A stretch of 64,000 bases of DNA from Shewanella baltica (GTDB lineage Bacteria; Pseudomonadota; Gammaproteobacteria; Enterobacterales; Shewanellaceae), in assembly GCF_900456975.1 (NCBI RefSeq), contig NZ_UGYM01000002.1, forward strand, positions 186,001 to 250,000, read 5' to 3'. The translations under genes and the position numbers were made by a program. Shown here one piece after another: positions 34,820-43,950 of the stretch. The notes beneath the pieces were generated by a model. The model ran no database searches and had not been told where the DNA came from. It saw only the letters and a program-made list of their open reading frames with translations. The number at the start of each line of letters is the position of its first letter. Within the stretch, counting starts at the first letter, position 1.

Positions 34820-35725
34820 ATGAAAATAGGTATTTTATCCCAATTCCCCCAGTTGTATTCGACACAACGTTTAGTGGAGGCTTGTCAAAGCCGCGGACAT
34901 GAAGCGGTTGTGATCAATACACTGAACTGCTACATGAATATTAATTCCATTAAGCCTAGCATTCATTACGAAGGCACTGAATTAGTTGGCTTTGATGCCA
35001 TCATTCCGCGTATTCATGCCAGCGTGACTTTCTATGGTTGTGCCGTTGTACGTCAGTTCGAAATGATGGGCGTGTATGCGGCGAATGATTCAATCTCTAT
35101 TGCGCGTTCTCGGGACAAATTGCGGGCGCTGCAATTGCTCTCCCGTAAAGGGATTGGCATGCCAGTGACAGGCTTTGCCAATAAGCCGAATGATATCCCC
35201 GATCTCATCAATATGGTGGGTGGCGCTCCGTTAGTCATTAAGTTACTCGAAGGTACTCAAGGGATTGGCGTGGTATTAGCCGAGACGAAAACGGCTGCTG
35301 AGAGCGTGATAGAAGCATTCTTGGGGCTGAAAGCGAATATCTTAGTGCAGGAATACATTAAAGAATCCAATGGCAGTGATATTCGTTGTTTTGTTGTCGG
35401 TGACAAGGTCATCGCCTCTATGAAGCGCCAAGGACCTGAGGGTGATTTTCGCTCTAATCTGCATTTGGGTGGCTGTGGTGAGGTGGTTAAAATCACTGCA
35501 GTGGAACGTAAAATGGCGATTGCGGCGGTGAAAGCGATGGGATTGGTGGTCGCTGGGGTGGATATTTTACGCTCTAATCGTGGTCCTTTGATCCTTGAGG
35601 TGAATTCGGCGCCAGGCATTGAAGGGATTGAACAAACCACAGGGATTTCAGTGACTGAGCCTATTGTTGAATATATCGAGAAAATGGTCGCTGCCCGTAA
35701 AACCAATAGACCTATTATTGCCTAA
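34820..35725 (+). CDS. rimK: RimK, ribosomal protein S6 glutamate ligase
   Basis: 301 aa, standard length. The N-terminal pre-ATP-grasp region ([22 protein letters not shown]) is followed by [19 protein letters not shown], the ATP-binding [12 protein letters not shown], the [14 protein letters not shown] strand, and the metal-binding [14 protein letters not shown]. It adds glutamates to the C-terminus of S6. An intrinsic terminator follows directly and a separate upstream region of about 160 bases should carry its promoter. Confidence 0.95.
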   Translation: MKIGILSQFPQLYSTQRLVEACQSRGHEAVVINTLNCYMNINSIKPSIHYEGTELVGFDAIIPRIHASVTFYGCAVVRQFEMMGVYAANDSISIARSRDKLRALQLLSRKGIGMPVTGFANKPNDIPDLINMVGGAPLVIKLLEGTQGIGVVLAETKTAAESVIEAFLGLKANILVQEYIKESNGSDIRCFVVGDKVIASMKRQGPEGDFRSNLHLGGCGEVVKITAVERKMAIAAVKAMGLVVAGVDILRSNRGPLILEVNSAPGIEGIEQTTGISVTEPIVEYIEKMVAARKTNRPIIA

Positions 35726-35740
35726 TAGTTGATTACGCTA

Positions 35741-35772
35741 AAAAAACGCCACCGTTTAAGGTGGCGTTTTTA
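35741..35772. terminator. Bidirectional intrinsic terminator
   Basis: AACGCCACC (35745-35753) pairs with GGTGGCGTT (35760-35768), with an A-run to the left and T-run to the right. It separates rimK from the convergent porin gene. Confidence 0.92.
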
Positions 35773-35810
35773 TGCTTAGAGCTTAGACGTAAGATCCTAA
35801 ATGTTAGATC

Positions 35811-36509
35811 TTAGAGATCAAAGCTGTAGGAATAGCCGAGTATCAGTTTGGCATCATCATCGGTGAGATCGGTATCAGAAACCATGAACGACACTGTGCC
35901 CATGCTGGTATCTGCACTGAGTGTGACGTTATAGTCGGCATAGTTATCTTCGCCAAACCAAGATTGCACAACATCACCGCTTGAGTAGCCATAGTGCACT
36001 GATAAGCTGAGTTTTTCAGTGAGAGGCACAGAGACAGTCGCGGCAAGATAGCTGAGATCTTTATTATCTAACGGATCGGCGGCGACATCGTCACCGGCAT
36101 TGATGACATGGGAGTAACCCAGTTCAAGCCACTTCCAAGTCACTGCAGCATGGAGTTCACCAAAATCAATGCTGCCAGGAGCGTCTGGGTAGGCGTAGTA
36201 GAGGTAGCCAAAGTCGTAACTGATATCTTCGGTAATATTGCCACCATAACCCGCGTAGAGATCTAGCTCGTAGCTCGTATCGTCACCAAAATCCACATTC
36301 GATGCCCAAGTGCCGGCATAAAATCCAGAATCATGGCTGTAGTCAATCCCACCTTGGATTGCGACTGCATCTTTAGTTTGGGTCGCACCGCGCCATAGGT
36401 AATTAGAGGTACCACCAATGTTGCCTGATACGGCTGCAAAGGCATTGCCAGCCAGTAACATTCCCGTCGATAAGGCCAAAACGCTATACAGTGATTTCTT
36501 CATGCTCAT
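35811..36509 (-). CDS. TorF-family putative porin
   Basis: 232 aa. A signal peptide (MSMKKSLYSVLALSTGMLLAGNAFA) precedes a beta-rich barrel with the family opening GNIGGTSNYLWRGATQTKDAVAIQGGIDY and alternate aromatic strands; the C-terminus is YSYSFDL, ending Asp-Leu rather than the more usual aromatic residue. TorF-type proteins are predicted outer-membrane proteins of unknown substrate. The mature part is rich in Asp, Gly and Tyr. Confidence 0.9.
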   Translation of the reverse strand: MSMKKSLYSVLALSTGMLLAGNAFAAVSGNIGGTSNYLWRGATQTKDAVAIQGGIDYSHDSGFYAGTWASNVDFGDDTSYELDLYAGYGGNITEDISYDFGYLYYAYPDAPGSIDFGELHAAVTWKWLELGYSHVINAGDDVAADPLDNKDLSYLAATVSVPLTEKLSLSVHYGYSSGDVVQSWFGEDNYADYNVTLSADTSMGTVSFMVSDTDLTDDDAKLILGYSYSFDL

Positions 36510-36748
36510 CCCCTCGATTGACTTATTTATCGATTCACCATTGGCGCACTTAAGTAAGCAGTGGTCATTAGTGCATCTTGGTTTTTTCTAAGAAGGGATT
36601 TGCTAATCACATGCCACTATTACAATTCTATGTAAAACAAGATATTAGAATATCAAGTGTTAATGAAATGTTTTTATTTGCCAGCTTATGGGGCAGAGGC
36701 GCACTCTTGTTGTGCAAAAAGTATTCAGGGTTTCACTGGAAGAAAGCA

Positions 36749-36780
36749 AAAAAAACGCCTCACAATGGAGGCGTTGTTTT
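36749..36780. terminator. Intrinsic terminator of the HU gene
   Basis: AACGCCTC (36754-36761) pairs with GAGGCGTT (36768-36775). The preceding A-run gives a U-tract to minus-strand transcripts of the HU gene, 13 bases beyond its stop. Confidence 0.88.
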
Positions 36781-36792
36781 GAATTTTCTCGC

Positions 36793-37065
36793 TTAGTTTA
36801 CGCTGTCGCGTAGGGTTTTACCCGCTTTAAACTTAGGCACAGTCGCTTCAGCGATTTGAATTTCTTTACCCGTTTGTGGGTTACGGCCGGTGCGAGCAGC
36901 ACGAGTCGCAGTTTCAAACGAACCGAAGCCTACGATGGAGATTTTGTCACCATTTTTCATTGATTCGGTAATGGCTGCTTCAAAAGACTTCAATGCGCGT
37001 GCGGCTTCTACTTTCGTTAGATCGGCATTTTCTGCAATTTTGGCGATAAGTTCAGTTTTGTTCAT
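36793..37065 (-). CDS. HU-family nucleoid DNA-binding protein
   Basis: 90 aa, the typical HU length. It begins [21 protein letters not shown], contains the beta-arm sequence [24 protein letters not shown], and ends [15 protein letters not shown] dimers bend DNA and organise the nucleoid. Sequence alone does not decide between alpha- and beta-type; the start resembles HupA. It has its own terminator. Confidence 0.95.
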   Translation of the reverse strand: MNKTELIAKIAENADLTKVEAARALKSFEAAITESMKNGDKISIVGFGSFETATRAARTGRNPQTGKEIQIAEATVPKFKAGKTLRDSVN

Positions 37066-37224
37066 TTTTATTGTCTCTTCTTTCCGTAGATTTATTTGAA
37101 ATAAGCGTGCCTAACATGCCATAAGGTTCAGCGCTTGGAAAGCCTTTTGCGTCTAAGCTGCCGCAGGATGTTCGGTAAAGCGCAGAATATTTACTCAGTT
37201 CGTGACTTAAGTTTTATTCTGGTT

Positions 37225-38022
37225 TCATTCTTCTAACAGTTGATAGAGTAATTTTTTAACCAATTTGGGTTCAAAGGGCTTGTCACATAAGGCATTCACA
37301 CCCGCTTGGGATACATTGCTGAGGTGGGTATCGTTGGCTTCGGAAGACACCATCAAGATGGGAATATGTGATTGTTGGCTTTCATTACGGATATATTGAG
37401 TCAGCGCAAGGCCATCTACGCTGGGCATATTGTAGTCAGTGATCACTAAGTCGAACATATTGTTTTTCATCAACGCTATGGCCTGTGCACCATCTTCAGC
37501 CTCGGTAATCAGTTTCATCCCTAAGTTACCAATCGTACGTTTAATGACATTTCTTGCCATACGGCTATCATCGACCACTAATACGCGCACATCCTGCACA
37601 TCGAAATTACTGAGGTCGAGTTCATCGTGGCTGAGCAGATCGATAGTGGCATTTAAGGCTGTGGCTAAATGCTCGGCACTGAAGGGCTTAGGTAGGATAG
37701 CGACCACACCCGATTGGCGGAATATCTCAAGTTGCTCACGGCGACACTCGCTCGAGACCAGCATAAATTGAATATCTTTGCAGTCAGCGCTAGCCCTTAA
37801 GTAGCCTAAGAGTTCGATGGCGGTGCCATCATCAAAATGCATGGCGCTGGCGATAAGATCGGGTTTGTGGCGAGCAATAATATCTTTAGCCGCTTCAATA
37901 TTTTCTGCGGTTTGAATGCTGAGAATACCTTCCTGTTGTAAGCGTTGAATAATAATTCGACGCTGGATATCTGAAGGTTCTACCAAAAGAATGGAAAGTT
38001 CGCTGGGCGATAAATGGCTCAT
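37225..38022 (-). CDS. Double-receiver response regulator with a degenerate first domain
   Basis: 265 aa, two tandem receivers and no output domain. In the first (about 8-125) the phosphorylation Asp is replaced by Ala60 (PDLIASAMHFDDG), and the acidic pocket is VEPSD. The second (about 143-262) is intact, with VVDDSRMARNVI, Asp196 in LVITDYNMPSVDG and CDKPFEPKLV, and resembles CheY. The degenerate domain may serve as a regulatory or dimerisation module. No kinase is adjacent; the partner is not known. Confidence 0.92.
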   Translation of the reverse strand: MSHLSPSELSILLVEPSDIQRRIIIQRLQQEGILSIQTAENIEAAKDIIARHKPDLIASAMHFDDGTAIELLGYLRASADCKDIQFMLVSSECRREQLEIFRQSGVVAILPKPFSAEHLATALNATIDLLSHDELDLSNFDVQDVRVLVVDDSRMARNVIKRTIGNLGMKLITEAEDGAQAIALMKNNMFDLVITDYNMPSVDGLALTQYIRNESQQSHIPILMVSSEANDTHLSNVSQAGVNALCDKPFEPKLVKKLLYQLLEE

Positions 38023-38105
38023 AGTCTACTTCAAGTTAAGAGTCGCAAGTATTTTATTGGGTCGCTAAGCTACGCGATTAGTAACAGCTTAGCAACAAAT
38101 GTCCA

Positions 38106-38486
38106 TTACCGTGTTTGACGGGTCAAATAATGACTCGTGACCTTAGAAAATGCGATCCAATACTGCAAGAGTAAAATGACAATAATGCTTATTGTCAGCG
38201 GCAACATAGGAATATTGTGGCCAGAAACAACCACTTTTACATCTTCAGGGGTAATACGGTAGGCAATAATCGCTGTCATGCCTAGGGCTGAAAATCCTAA
38301 GGTTTGCATGCCGATATAAATCTTCAATACTAAGCTCGACCACGGCGTGCGCATCATTATGCCAACGAGCACAGGGAGGACGCCTAGGGTGAATACATCA
38401 AAGGATTGCGTTGTCACAGCCCGTAAAAGTGCGGCAATGCTGAAGAGGCAATATAAAGAGATCAGTAGCATAAGACGTTTAGGCAT
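38106..38486 (-). CDS. Small inner-membrane protein, four predicted segments
   Basis: 126 aa, no family recognised. Hydrophobic segments lie near residues 5-22, 32-48, 58-80 and 94-114, with short loops. The ends are basic (MPKRLM; HYLTRQTR), suggesting cytoplasmic termini. It lies upstream of, and divergent from, the DUF4240 gene, with a strong palindrome between them. The gene could be ordinary and conserved, as composition matches neighbours. Confidence 0.75.
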   Translation of the reverse strand: MPKRLMLLISLYCLFSIAALLRAVTTQSFDVFTLGVLPVLVGIMMRTPWSSLVLKIYIGMQTLGFSALGMTAIIAYRITPEDVKVVVSGHNIPMLPLTISIIVILLLQYWIAFSKVTSHYLTRQTR

Positions 38487-38570
38487 AGATGGATATGTAG
38501 ACAGGTAGCGAAGAAGATGAGCAAGTGTAGGAAATGCCCTAATCCGAGTCCAGCATAACCTTAATATCGT

Positions 38571-38604
38571 GTAGAATAAGCCTTTTGCGAAAGGCTTATT
38601 CTAC
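38571..38604. repeat. Perfect 15-bp hairpin with UGCG loop at a ribosome-binding site
   Basis: GTAGAATAAGCCTTT (38571-38585) pairs perfectly with AAAGGCTTATTCTAC (38590-38604) around TGCG. The AGGTG ribosome-binding site of the DUF4240 gene follows within two bases. UGCG belongs to the UNCG stable tetraloop class. It could regulate translation in RNA or bind a dimeric protein in DNA. No T-run follows on either strand, so it is not a standard terminator. Confidence 0.9.
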
Positions 38605-38616
38605 TAGGTGAAGTTT

Positions 38617-39126
38617 ATGACAGAAGTTGAGTTTTGGAGTTTAGTCACGCGTACGGAAGCGGCGCAATCACAGGAGTCTTTGGCTCAAGCACTGAAGCAG
38701 AAACTCGCCGAACTGAGTAATGAAGAGTTAAAAGCCTTCGATAAAATATTTGGTCAGCAGATGCGCCGTAGCTATTTGTGGTCGGTTTGGGGCGCGGCTT
38801 ACATTATTACTGGCTGTGATTCTGAATATGCCTTTGCCGAATTCAGGTGTTTTTTGATTTCACTCGGCAAAGAAATCTACGATGGTGTGGTTAATCAGCC
38901 TGACACTTTAGCGCGTTTAGCCGCTTGGCCAGAGCGAGACGCCTATGCTTATCCCTTTGTGGATGAATACGATCTTATTGCAGGGCAATTATACGAAGAT
39001 AGAACCGGTGATGAGTTGCCCTTTATGCCATCGGGCAAGGCGACGCCCGCGGGGAAAAAATTTAGCACTAAGCCCAAGGATTTAAAGCTGCAATACCCTG
39101 AGCTCAGCGCCCGTTTTCCATTTTAA
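38617..39126 (+). CDS. DUF4240 protein
   Basis: 169 aa from the ATG at 38617; the frame opens at a GTG at 38608, which overlaps the AGGTGA site. The DUF4240 pattern is visible: MTEVEFWSLVTRT, LSNEELKAFDKIFGQQMRRSYLWSVWGAAYIITGCDSEYAFAEFRCFLISLGKEIYDG, then YAYPFVDEY. The C-terminal extension is charged and Pro/Lys-rich. DUF4240 proteins are cytoplasmic, of unknown role, and appear in some toxin or immunity neighbourhoods, but no toxin gene is adjacent here. The hairpin directly upstream suggests post-transcriptional control. Confidence 0.87.
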   Translation: MTEVEFWSLVTRTEAAQSQESLAQALKQKLAELSNEELKAFDKIFGQQMRRSYLWSVWGAAYIITGCDSEYAFAEFRCFLISLGKEIYDGVVNQPDTLARLAAWPERDAYAYPFVDEYDLIAGQLYEDRTGDELPFMPSGKATPAGKKFSTKPKDLKLQYPELSARFPF

Positions 39127-39142
39127 TCTTGGTCATCGCTTA

Positions 39143-39454
39143 TTAGCGTAAGCAGGCATTGGTTGTGACATCGAAGGTCATGCCGTATTTAGGGCAGATG
39201 TCATTCATAAACTCATGTTCTTGCGCGGTTAATTGCTGAGTAAAATCTTGCTTAAGCTGCTCAGTCATTTGGTTTTCAGCCGCATGTTGCGCCTGAGCCA
39301 ATTTGCTAAAATGAGCGTTAACCGCCTGTTGTTGGCTGATGGTCAATGGCGCTGCATGGCTTGAAAGACTAATGCTAGTTCCGATTGTTAGCAGGGCGAG
39401 TAAAGTGAATTTACGTGAGTAAGAATTTGATAAATTTGCTGTTTTTAGGTTCAT
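39143..39454 (-). CDS. Small exported helical protein
   Basis: 103 aa. Signal peptide at residues about 1-35 (hydrophobic LLALLTIGTSISLSSHA) with cleavage near the AHA/AP site. The mature part is a Gln/Ala-rich amphipathic helix (SQQQAVNAHFSKLAQAQ, then EQLKQDFTQQLTAQEHEFM) ending in a Cys pair (DICPKYGMTFDVTTNACLR) that may form a disulfide. No family recognised. Periplasmic location is likely. Confidence 0.72.
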   Translation of the reverse strand: MNLKTANLSNSYSRKFTLLALLTIGTSISLSSHAAPLTISQQQAVNAHFSKLAQAQHAAENQMTEQLKQDFTQQLTAQEHEFMNDICPKYGMTFDVTTNACLR

Positions 39455-39589
39455 AGGTAAGCTCCAAATTAAAAATTACGTTTAACACGTCAGTTCTAAA
39501 TCGTGCATCCTTAGACGGTAAAGAAAACGAGTTGTGCTGTGAGGGGCTTAGCTTATTGTATAAATATTGAACCTATGCTGAACGGTTAG

Positions 39590-39916
39590 TTAGCGCTCAT
39601 TTTTCATTTCTTTGCATTGAAAGCCTTGCTTGCGTGTATCGAACTGGCACATAGAACCACATTCCCAAGGTACATCGTCGTAAAAGGCCGATTGTTCGCG
39701 AGCAAAATCGCGGCAGGTCTCATAGCTGTCAAAGTTATCCGTTTTTTTATACTTTCCAGAGTCATAGCCATGGTTATAGATAAAGGCAGACCAAGTTTTA
39801 GGGCCGGTATTTTTATCACTCGGAGAGATAAACCAAATCGCACTAACCACGCAGGTAAACAGGATAAGAATGAACACAGGTACAACGGGGAATTTCATTT
39901 TTATTAAGTGAGCCAT
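39590..39916 (-). CDS. Small membrane-anchored protein with a Cys-rich periplasmic domain
   Basis: 108 aa. One hydrophobic segment (about 9-30, VVPVFILILFTCVVSAIWFI) anchors a domain with Tyr-rich (YNHGYDSGKYKK) and Cys-containing blocks (ETCRDFAREQSAF; WECGSMCQFD; GFQCKEM). Four Cys outside the anchor could make two disulfides. The start is uncertain: the ATG at 39916 and the ATG six codons later both lack a strong ribosome-binding site. No family recognised. Confidence 0.68.
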   Translation of the reverse strand: MAHLIKMKFPVVPVFILILFTCVVSAIWFISPSDKNTGPKTWSAFIYNHGYDSGKYKKTDNFDSYETCRDFAREQSAFYDDVPWECGSMCQFDTRKQGFQCKEMKNER

Positions 39917-40175
39917 GTAAACAATAGCGGAAGGATAACGTTTTTTTTGTGGTTATGCGCGTAAAATGTTCACAAATTGATAACTATGCACTTACTTAGT
40001 GCAGTCTCGATACAAAAAGATACGTGTCAATTGTGGTTCTCAGATAAAATTTACGTATTTATACAAAAGCTTACACAGCATTAGCTGTACTTATATCAGT
40101 TTTGCGTTAAGCTCTAGTTCAGGTTAGATTTTGTACTGTGGTTCTCAGAAAGTTATCTAGGCCTTGGAGGCAAAC

Positions 40176-40700
40176 ATGAAAATTCAGTCCCTTTTACTCG
40201 CAGGTGTATTAAGTTGCAGTGCGGCTTGGGCGGCCGATGAAGCGCCAGTAAATCCCGTCACCGAAGATGGGGTGGTTAAAATTGTTTGGCAAAGTCCTAA
40301 GGATTTTCGCGATATCAAATCATCGGGGGAAATCCAATCCCGCTATGAGAAGCGTTTATTTGAGACCTTAACAGAAAACATCAATAAAGAAGCGGCGAAG
40401 ATTTTAAAGTCGAATCAAAAGCTTGAAATGACTATCACCGATGTTGATCTGGCGGGTGATATGCGCCCAACCTTTGGCGCGACCGCCAATGATTTACGCA
40501 TTATTAAAGACATTTATCCACCGCGTATAACTTTTTCCTATCAAGTTTTAGAAAACGATAAAGTGATTATTGCAGGTGATGAAAAACTGACGGATATGGG
40601 TTTCATGGGGGGGATACAGTCTCTAAGTGACAAACCTTTCATGTACGAAACCAAAATGTTGACTGATTGGTTAAAGAAGACGATTGCCCCACAACTTTAA
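40176..40700 (+). CDS. DUF3016 exported protein
   Basis: 174 aa from the ATG at 40176, six bases after GGAGG; the frame is open to a TTG at 40164 that overlaps the site. Signal peptide MKIQSLLLAGVLSCSAAWA. The DUF3016 core is VKIVWQSPKDFRDIKSSGEIQSRYEKRLFETLTENI, MTITDVDLAGDM and PPRITFSYQVLENDKVI. Such proteins are periplasmic and of unknown function. A 13-bp direct repeat (TGTGGTTCTCAGA) lies twice in its upstream region. Confidence 0.88.
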   Translation: MKIQSLLLAGVLSCSAAWAADEAPVNPVTEDGVVKIVWQSPKDFRDIKSSGEIQSRYEKRLFETLTENINKEAAKILKSNQKLEMTITDVDLAGDMRPTFGATANDLRIIKDIYPPRITFSYQVLENDKVIIAGDEKLTDMGFMGGIQSLSDKPFMYETKMLTDWLKKTIAPQL

Positions 40701-40738
40701 TCGTCAATCTTTCAATCGTTAAATCGGTCACTCAAGAC

Positions 40739-42496
40739 TCAAGCACTGAGCGCTTGAGTTTCGATAGTAAGGTGATTTTCTAACAGGTAAAATCCGTTAT
40801 TCGCGGATTTTGCCTGTTTTTTTGCCCGGGCACTTAAGGTCGACAGGCTATGTTCATTGGCGTTAAAGGTCTGTGCTGGTGGCAAGATACCCACGCACAG
40901 GCTGATCAATTGATGGTAGCAGGCTTCGCCTTGTCTATCGTCGGCGAGCATCTCTTGAGCTTGCCAATGCTCGGCGCTGTAAAACAAATGCTTATGGGTT
41001 TCAAAGTCCGCTAGAATTCGTTGGCAACGGCTGATCATATGTTCACAGGTGCTGATAATCACAAAGTCATCGCCGCCGACATGGCCGACAAAGCAATTGT
41101 CACTTTTATATTTCAGTAACAGATTAGTCACTTCACAAATCACTTCATCGCCGCGACAAAAGCCATAAATATCGTTATAGGGCTTAAAGTTACACAAATC
41201 AAAATAGGCCAGGTAAAAGTGTTTCTTTTGGATTTTAAGGCGTTTTAATTCCTCCTGAATGGGCACATTGCCCGGCAAGTCTGTCAGAGGATTTGCATGG
41301 CGGGCCATCTTAATTCTGTGCTCTGTGATCCTTTGCAGTAAATCTTTAGTGTGGCCTATGCCGAGCAGTTTGCCTCGGCGAAGTATGATGAACTGCTGAG
41401 CAACTGTATTGGCTGTCTCTGAGGTCAGCAATTGGCTCACAGTAGATAAGGGTTCGTTGGCCTCAATTTGGATGACCTGCGGGTCCATCACTTCACTTAC
41501 GGCATGATTCTCATGCAAGGCACGACCATAGGGCGTACTGAAAAGTTCGAGTAAGGTCGCGCGGCTGATAATCCCCAGCGGCAACTGATTATCGACTACC
41601 ACAACCGCCTGCAGTGCGGGTTGCGAGCTAAAGGTGTCACTTAAAAATTTGAGTTTGAGTGCGGGCGCCACTGTGATGGCATTCGTGCACAGGCTTTCGG
41701 CCGATTCGCTGTATCTAGGTTGAATCTGAGTATTGTTTGGCACTAAGGTCGCTTTCATCGCGCGGCAGGGGAGCACTTCTGGACGACCTAGCAAATAGCC
41801 TTGGCAATAGACGATACCCAGTTGTTTGAGTACGGCTAATTCCTCTTGCGTTTCAATCCCTTCTGCTATCACTTTGCAGGTTAAGCTTTGGCATAACTCC
41901 ACAATCGAGCGGACAAACTCTTGTTTGACAGGGGTCGAATCAATTTCATGGATAAAGTGGCGGTCGATTTTGACATAGTCGGGCGACAATTCTGACCAGA
42001 GCCTTAAACCGGAATAACCCGCGCCTAAGTCATCGATGGCCGTTAAAAAACCTTGGCTGCGATAATGATTCAAGCAAGATTTAAGTAAGTCGATATCATC
42101 GGCGGGATATTGCTCTGACAGCTCAATCACCACCTGCGATGGCGCTATGCCGAGTTGTTGCAACAGCTGTAAGGTCATGCCCTTGGGGTGCGCAGGGTCT
42201 AACAACGCTTTGGGCGAGATATTGATAAACAGCTTGCCTTGGAACTGACGCAGCTTAAATTGCTCGAGTGAAATGCGCCGACAAAGGGTTTCTAACTCGC
42301 TTAACTTGCCTTCATGCTCGGCGGTCTGAAATAGCGGCACTGGGGAGTATAACGGGCTGTGTTCAGGGCCGCGGCTCAAGGCTTCAAAACCGTGGATCTT
42401 ATGTTCTAATATATTGAAAATTGGCTGAAATAAGGGATTAATTGCCGCTTTAGAAATTATTTTATCGAGCTCTTTAGCCAGATCTAAACTTGTCAT
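40739..42496 (-). CDS. EAL-CBS-GGDEF c-di-GMP signalling protein
   Basis: 585 aa in an uncommon order. The EAL domain comes first (about 15-245) with Glu38 in FEALSRG, NISPKAL, VIELSEQ, AIDDLGAGYSGL, DYVKIDRHF and IAEGIET, so the phosphodiesterase residues are present. A CBS pair occupies about 275-390 and could bind nucleotides. The GGDEF domain at the C-terminus (about 400-560) has VGGDDF at 473-478; replacing Glu by Asp may lower or abolish cyclase activity. No membrane segments. It probably degrades c-di-GMP in the cytoplasm under nucleotide control. Confidence 0.92.
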   Translation of the reverse strand: MTSLDLAKELDKIISKAAINPLFQPIFNILEHKIHGFEALSRGPEHSPLYSPVPLFQTAEHEGKLSELETLCRRISLEQFKLRQFQGKLFINISPKALLDPAHPKGMTLQLLQQLGIAPSQVVIELSEQYPADDIDLLKSCLNHYRSQGFLTAIDDLGAGYSGLRLWSELSPDYVKIDRHFIHEIDSTPVKQEFVRSIVELCQSLTCKVIAEGIETQEELAVLKQLGIVYCQGYLLGRPEVLPCRAMKATLVPNNTQIQPRYSESAESLCTNAITVAPALKLKFLSDTFSSQPALQAVVVVDNQLPLGIISRATLLELFSTPYGRALHENHAVSEVMDPQVIQIEANEPLSTVSQLLTSETANTVAQQFIILRRGKLLGIGHTKDLLQRITEHRIKMARHANPLTDLPGNVPIQEELKRLKIQKKHFYLAYFDLCNFKPYNDIYGFCRGDEVICEVTNLLLKYKSDNCFVGHVGGDDFVIISTCEHMISRCQRILADFETHKHLFYSAEHWQAQEMLADDRQGEACYHQLISLCVGILPPAQTFNANEHSLSTLSARAKKQAKSANNGFYLLENHLTIETQALSA

Positions 42497-42656
42497 TACG
42501 TCAGCCCTTTCGTCTATGTGAGCGGAGTCTATGACTTAGAAATGACAAAATGATGACAATTTTGAGGGAGCTTAACGCCAGCGATGCGGGGGTTTTGAGT
42601 GGATAGCAGATGAAAAGAGCTGAAGGCTACTGGCGAGTTTCAGCTCTTTATCTAGG

Positions 42657-42965
42657 TTAGCTTTGTGTCTTGAAGGCCTGCAGCGTTTGCAGTAAAGCGC
42701 CGAGCTGGCGTACATAGGTTTCGAGTTCTTTAGGATCGAGTGCTTCATATTCTTCCATGCGAGTTAAGTCATCGACCAACTCTTGTACATAGGGCAGAAA
42801 ACGATTACTCGAAGCGATAAAACCTTGTTCTGCCGTGAATATGCTGGTGAAGTTTCCATGGCCAGCTTTCTTTAGCTCATCTAACTTAGCGTCGGCGTCT
42901 ATGGCTTGGCGATAGGCGATTTGAAGATTCTCTTTCAGTTGCTCTATAACCTTGGTATGTGGCAT
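42657..42965 (-). CDS. 102-aa helical protein of unknown function
   Basis: The product is predicted almost entirely helical: IEQLKENLQIAYRQAIDADAKLDELKKAG in the first half, EQGFIASSNRFLPYVQELVDDLTRMEEYEALDPKELETYVRQLGALLQTLQAFK in the second. No signal peptide, no cysteine, acidic overall. The ATG is preceded by a weak ribosome-binding site. The family is not recognised, but composition and codon use fit a genuine gene. It is divergent from the TraB/GumN gene with about 48 bases between. Confidence 0.75.
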   Translation of the reverse strand: MPHTKVIEQLKENLQIAYRQAIDADAKLDELKKAGHGNFTSIFTAEQGFIASSNRFLPYVQELVDDLTRMEEYEALDPKELETYVRQLGALLQTLQAFKTQS

Positions 42966-43013
42966 AACAGCGTCTCATTGCAAAATTTGCAGGAATTATA
43001 AGGGGCAAAGGAT

Positions 43014-43916
43014 ATGGCAACAAGCCAATGGCGATTAATTGCAGCAATCTGTTTTCTGGCGTTGACGGGTTGGAGCACCAAAGCGGTGAGTGCCGAAACC
43101 GATAAGCCGCCATTTTATCAAGTGCAATGGCAAGGAAAGAGCGCGTATCTACTGGGTTCGATTCATATTGGACGTGCCGATTTTTATCCTTTACCCACCC
43201 CAATTGAAACCGCGCTTGGCAAAGCGAAGGGCTTAGTCGTGGAAGTCGATATGAATAAAGCCGATAGCAATGCCTTGCTGCGCCAATACGGCCGCGCCGA
43301 TAAAACCAAAGGTTTAGATTGGCAGAGCCGAGATAAACAAACGGTTGAGAGCATGACGCCCTATTGCGCTGCCACGGCCAATGTTTGCCAGTCGATTCAA
43401 TCCTTTGCGCCTTGGCTGCAAGCCACGCAACTTAACTTAATACGTTATAACAACTTAGGTTACAGCACGGATTATGGCGTTGATATGCAGTTGATTGCCC
43501 GCCATGCGGCTTTACCTGTGTATCAGTTAGAAACCGCCGAGTCGCAATTTCAGTTATTAGCGTCCTTTGATAGCCAAGCGCAGTGGTCTATGGTGCGTGA
43601 GGCGATTAGTACGTCGGATGCAGACCTTTTGTCGTTAATTGCGGCTTGGCGTTCGGGTAATGAAGCTGAGCTTGATAGCATAATGCAGGAGCAAATGGGC
43701 GGCGAGGGCGACACTGAGATGCTAGAGAAAATTCTCTGGCGGCGAAACCATGTGATGGCCGACGGCATTATAAAGTTAATGGGCTCGACTGAAATAACTG
43801 CACCATTATTTGTAGTGGTTGGCGCGGGTCATGTTGTGGGTGATAAAAGTGTGGTGCAATTGCTAGAACAAGCAGGCGCCAAAGTGAGCGCCTGCTGGAA
43901 ACAGACCTGTCAGTAA
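43014..43916 (+). CDS. TraB/GumN-family exported protein
   Basis: 300 aa. Signal peptide MATSQWRLIAAICFLALTGWSTKAVSA is followed by the TraB/GumN signature YLLGSIHIGRADFYPLP (GSIH motif), LVVEVDMNKAD, DYGVDMQLI and VVGAGHVVGDKSV at the C-terminus. The family is EreA/ChaN-like and predicted metal-dependent; eukaryotic TIKI relatives are proteases. Periplasmic location is likely. A C-terminal Cys pair (CWKQTC) may form a disulfide. Confidence 0.9.
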   Translation: MATSQWRLIAAICFLALTGWSTKAVSAETDKPPFYQVQWQGKSAYLLGSIHIGRADFYPLPTPIETALGKAKGLVVEVDMNKADSNALLRQYGRADKTKGLDWQSRDKQTVESMTPYCAATANVCQSIQSFAPWLQATQLNLIRYNNLGYSTDYGVDMQLIARHAALPVYQLETAESQFQLLASFDSQAQWSMVREAISTSDADLLSLIAAWRSGNEAELDSIMQEQMGGEGDTEMLEKILWRRNHVMADGIIKLMGSTEITAPLFVVVGAGHVVGDKSVVQLLEQAGAKVSACWKQTCQ

Positions 43917-43950
43917 TCGCTTAGGACACAGGGTTTATAACCATGCGGGT

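Noticed and set aside
36578..36796. 72-aa plus-strand frame between the porin and HU genes
   Set aside because: It crosses the HU terminator and part of the porin promoter region, and has no recognisable feature.
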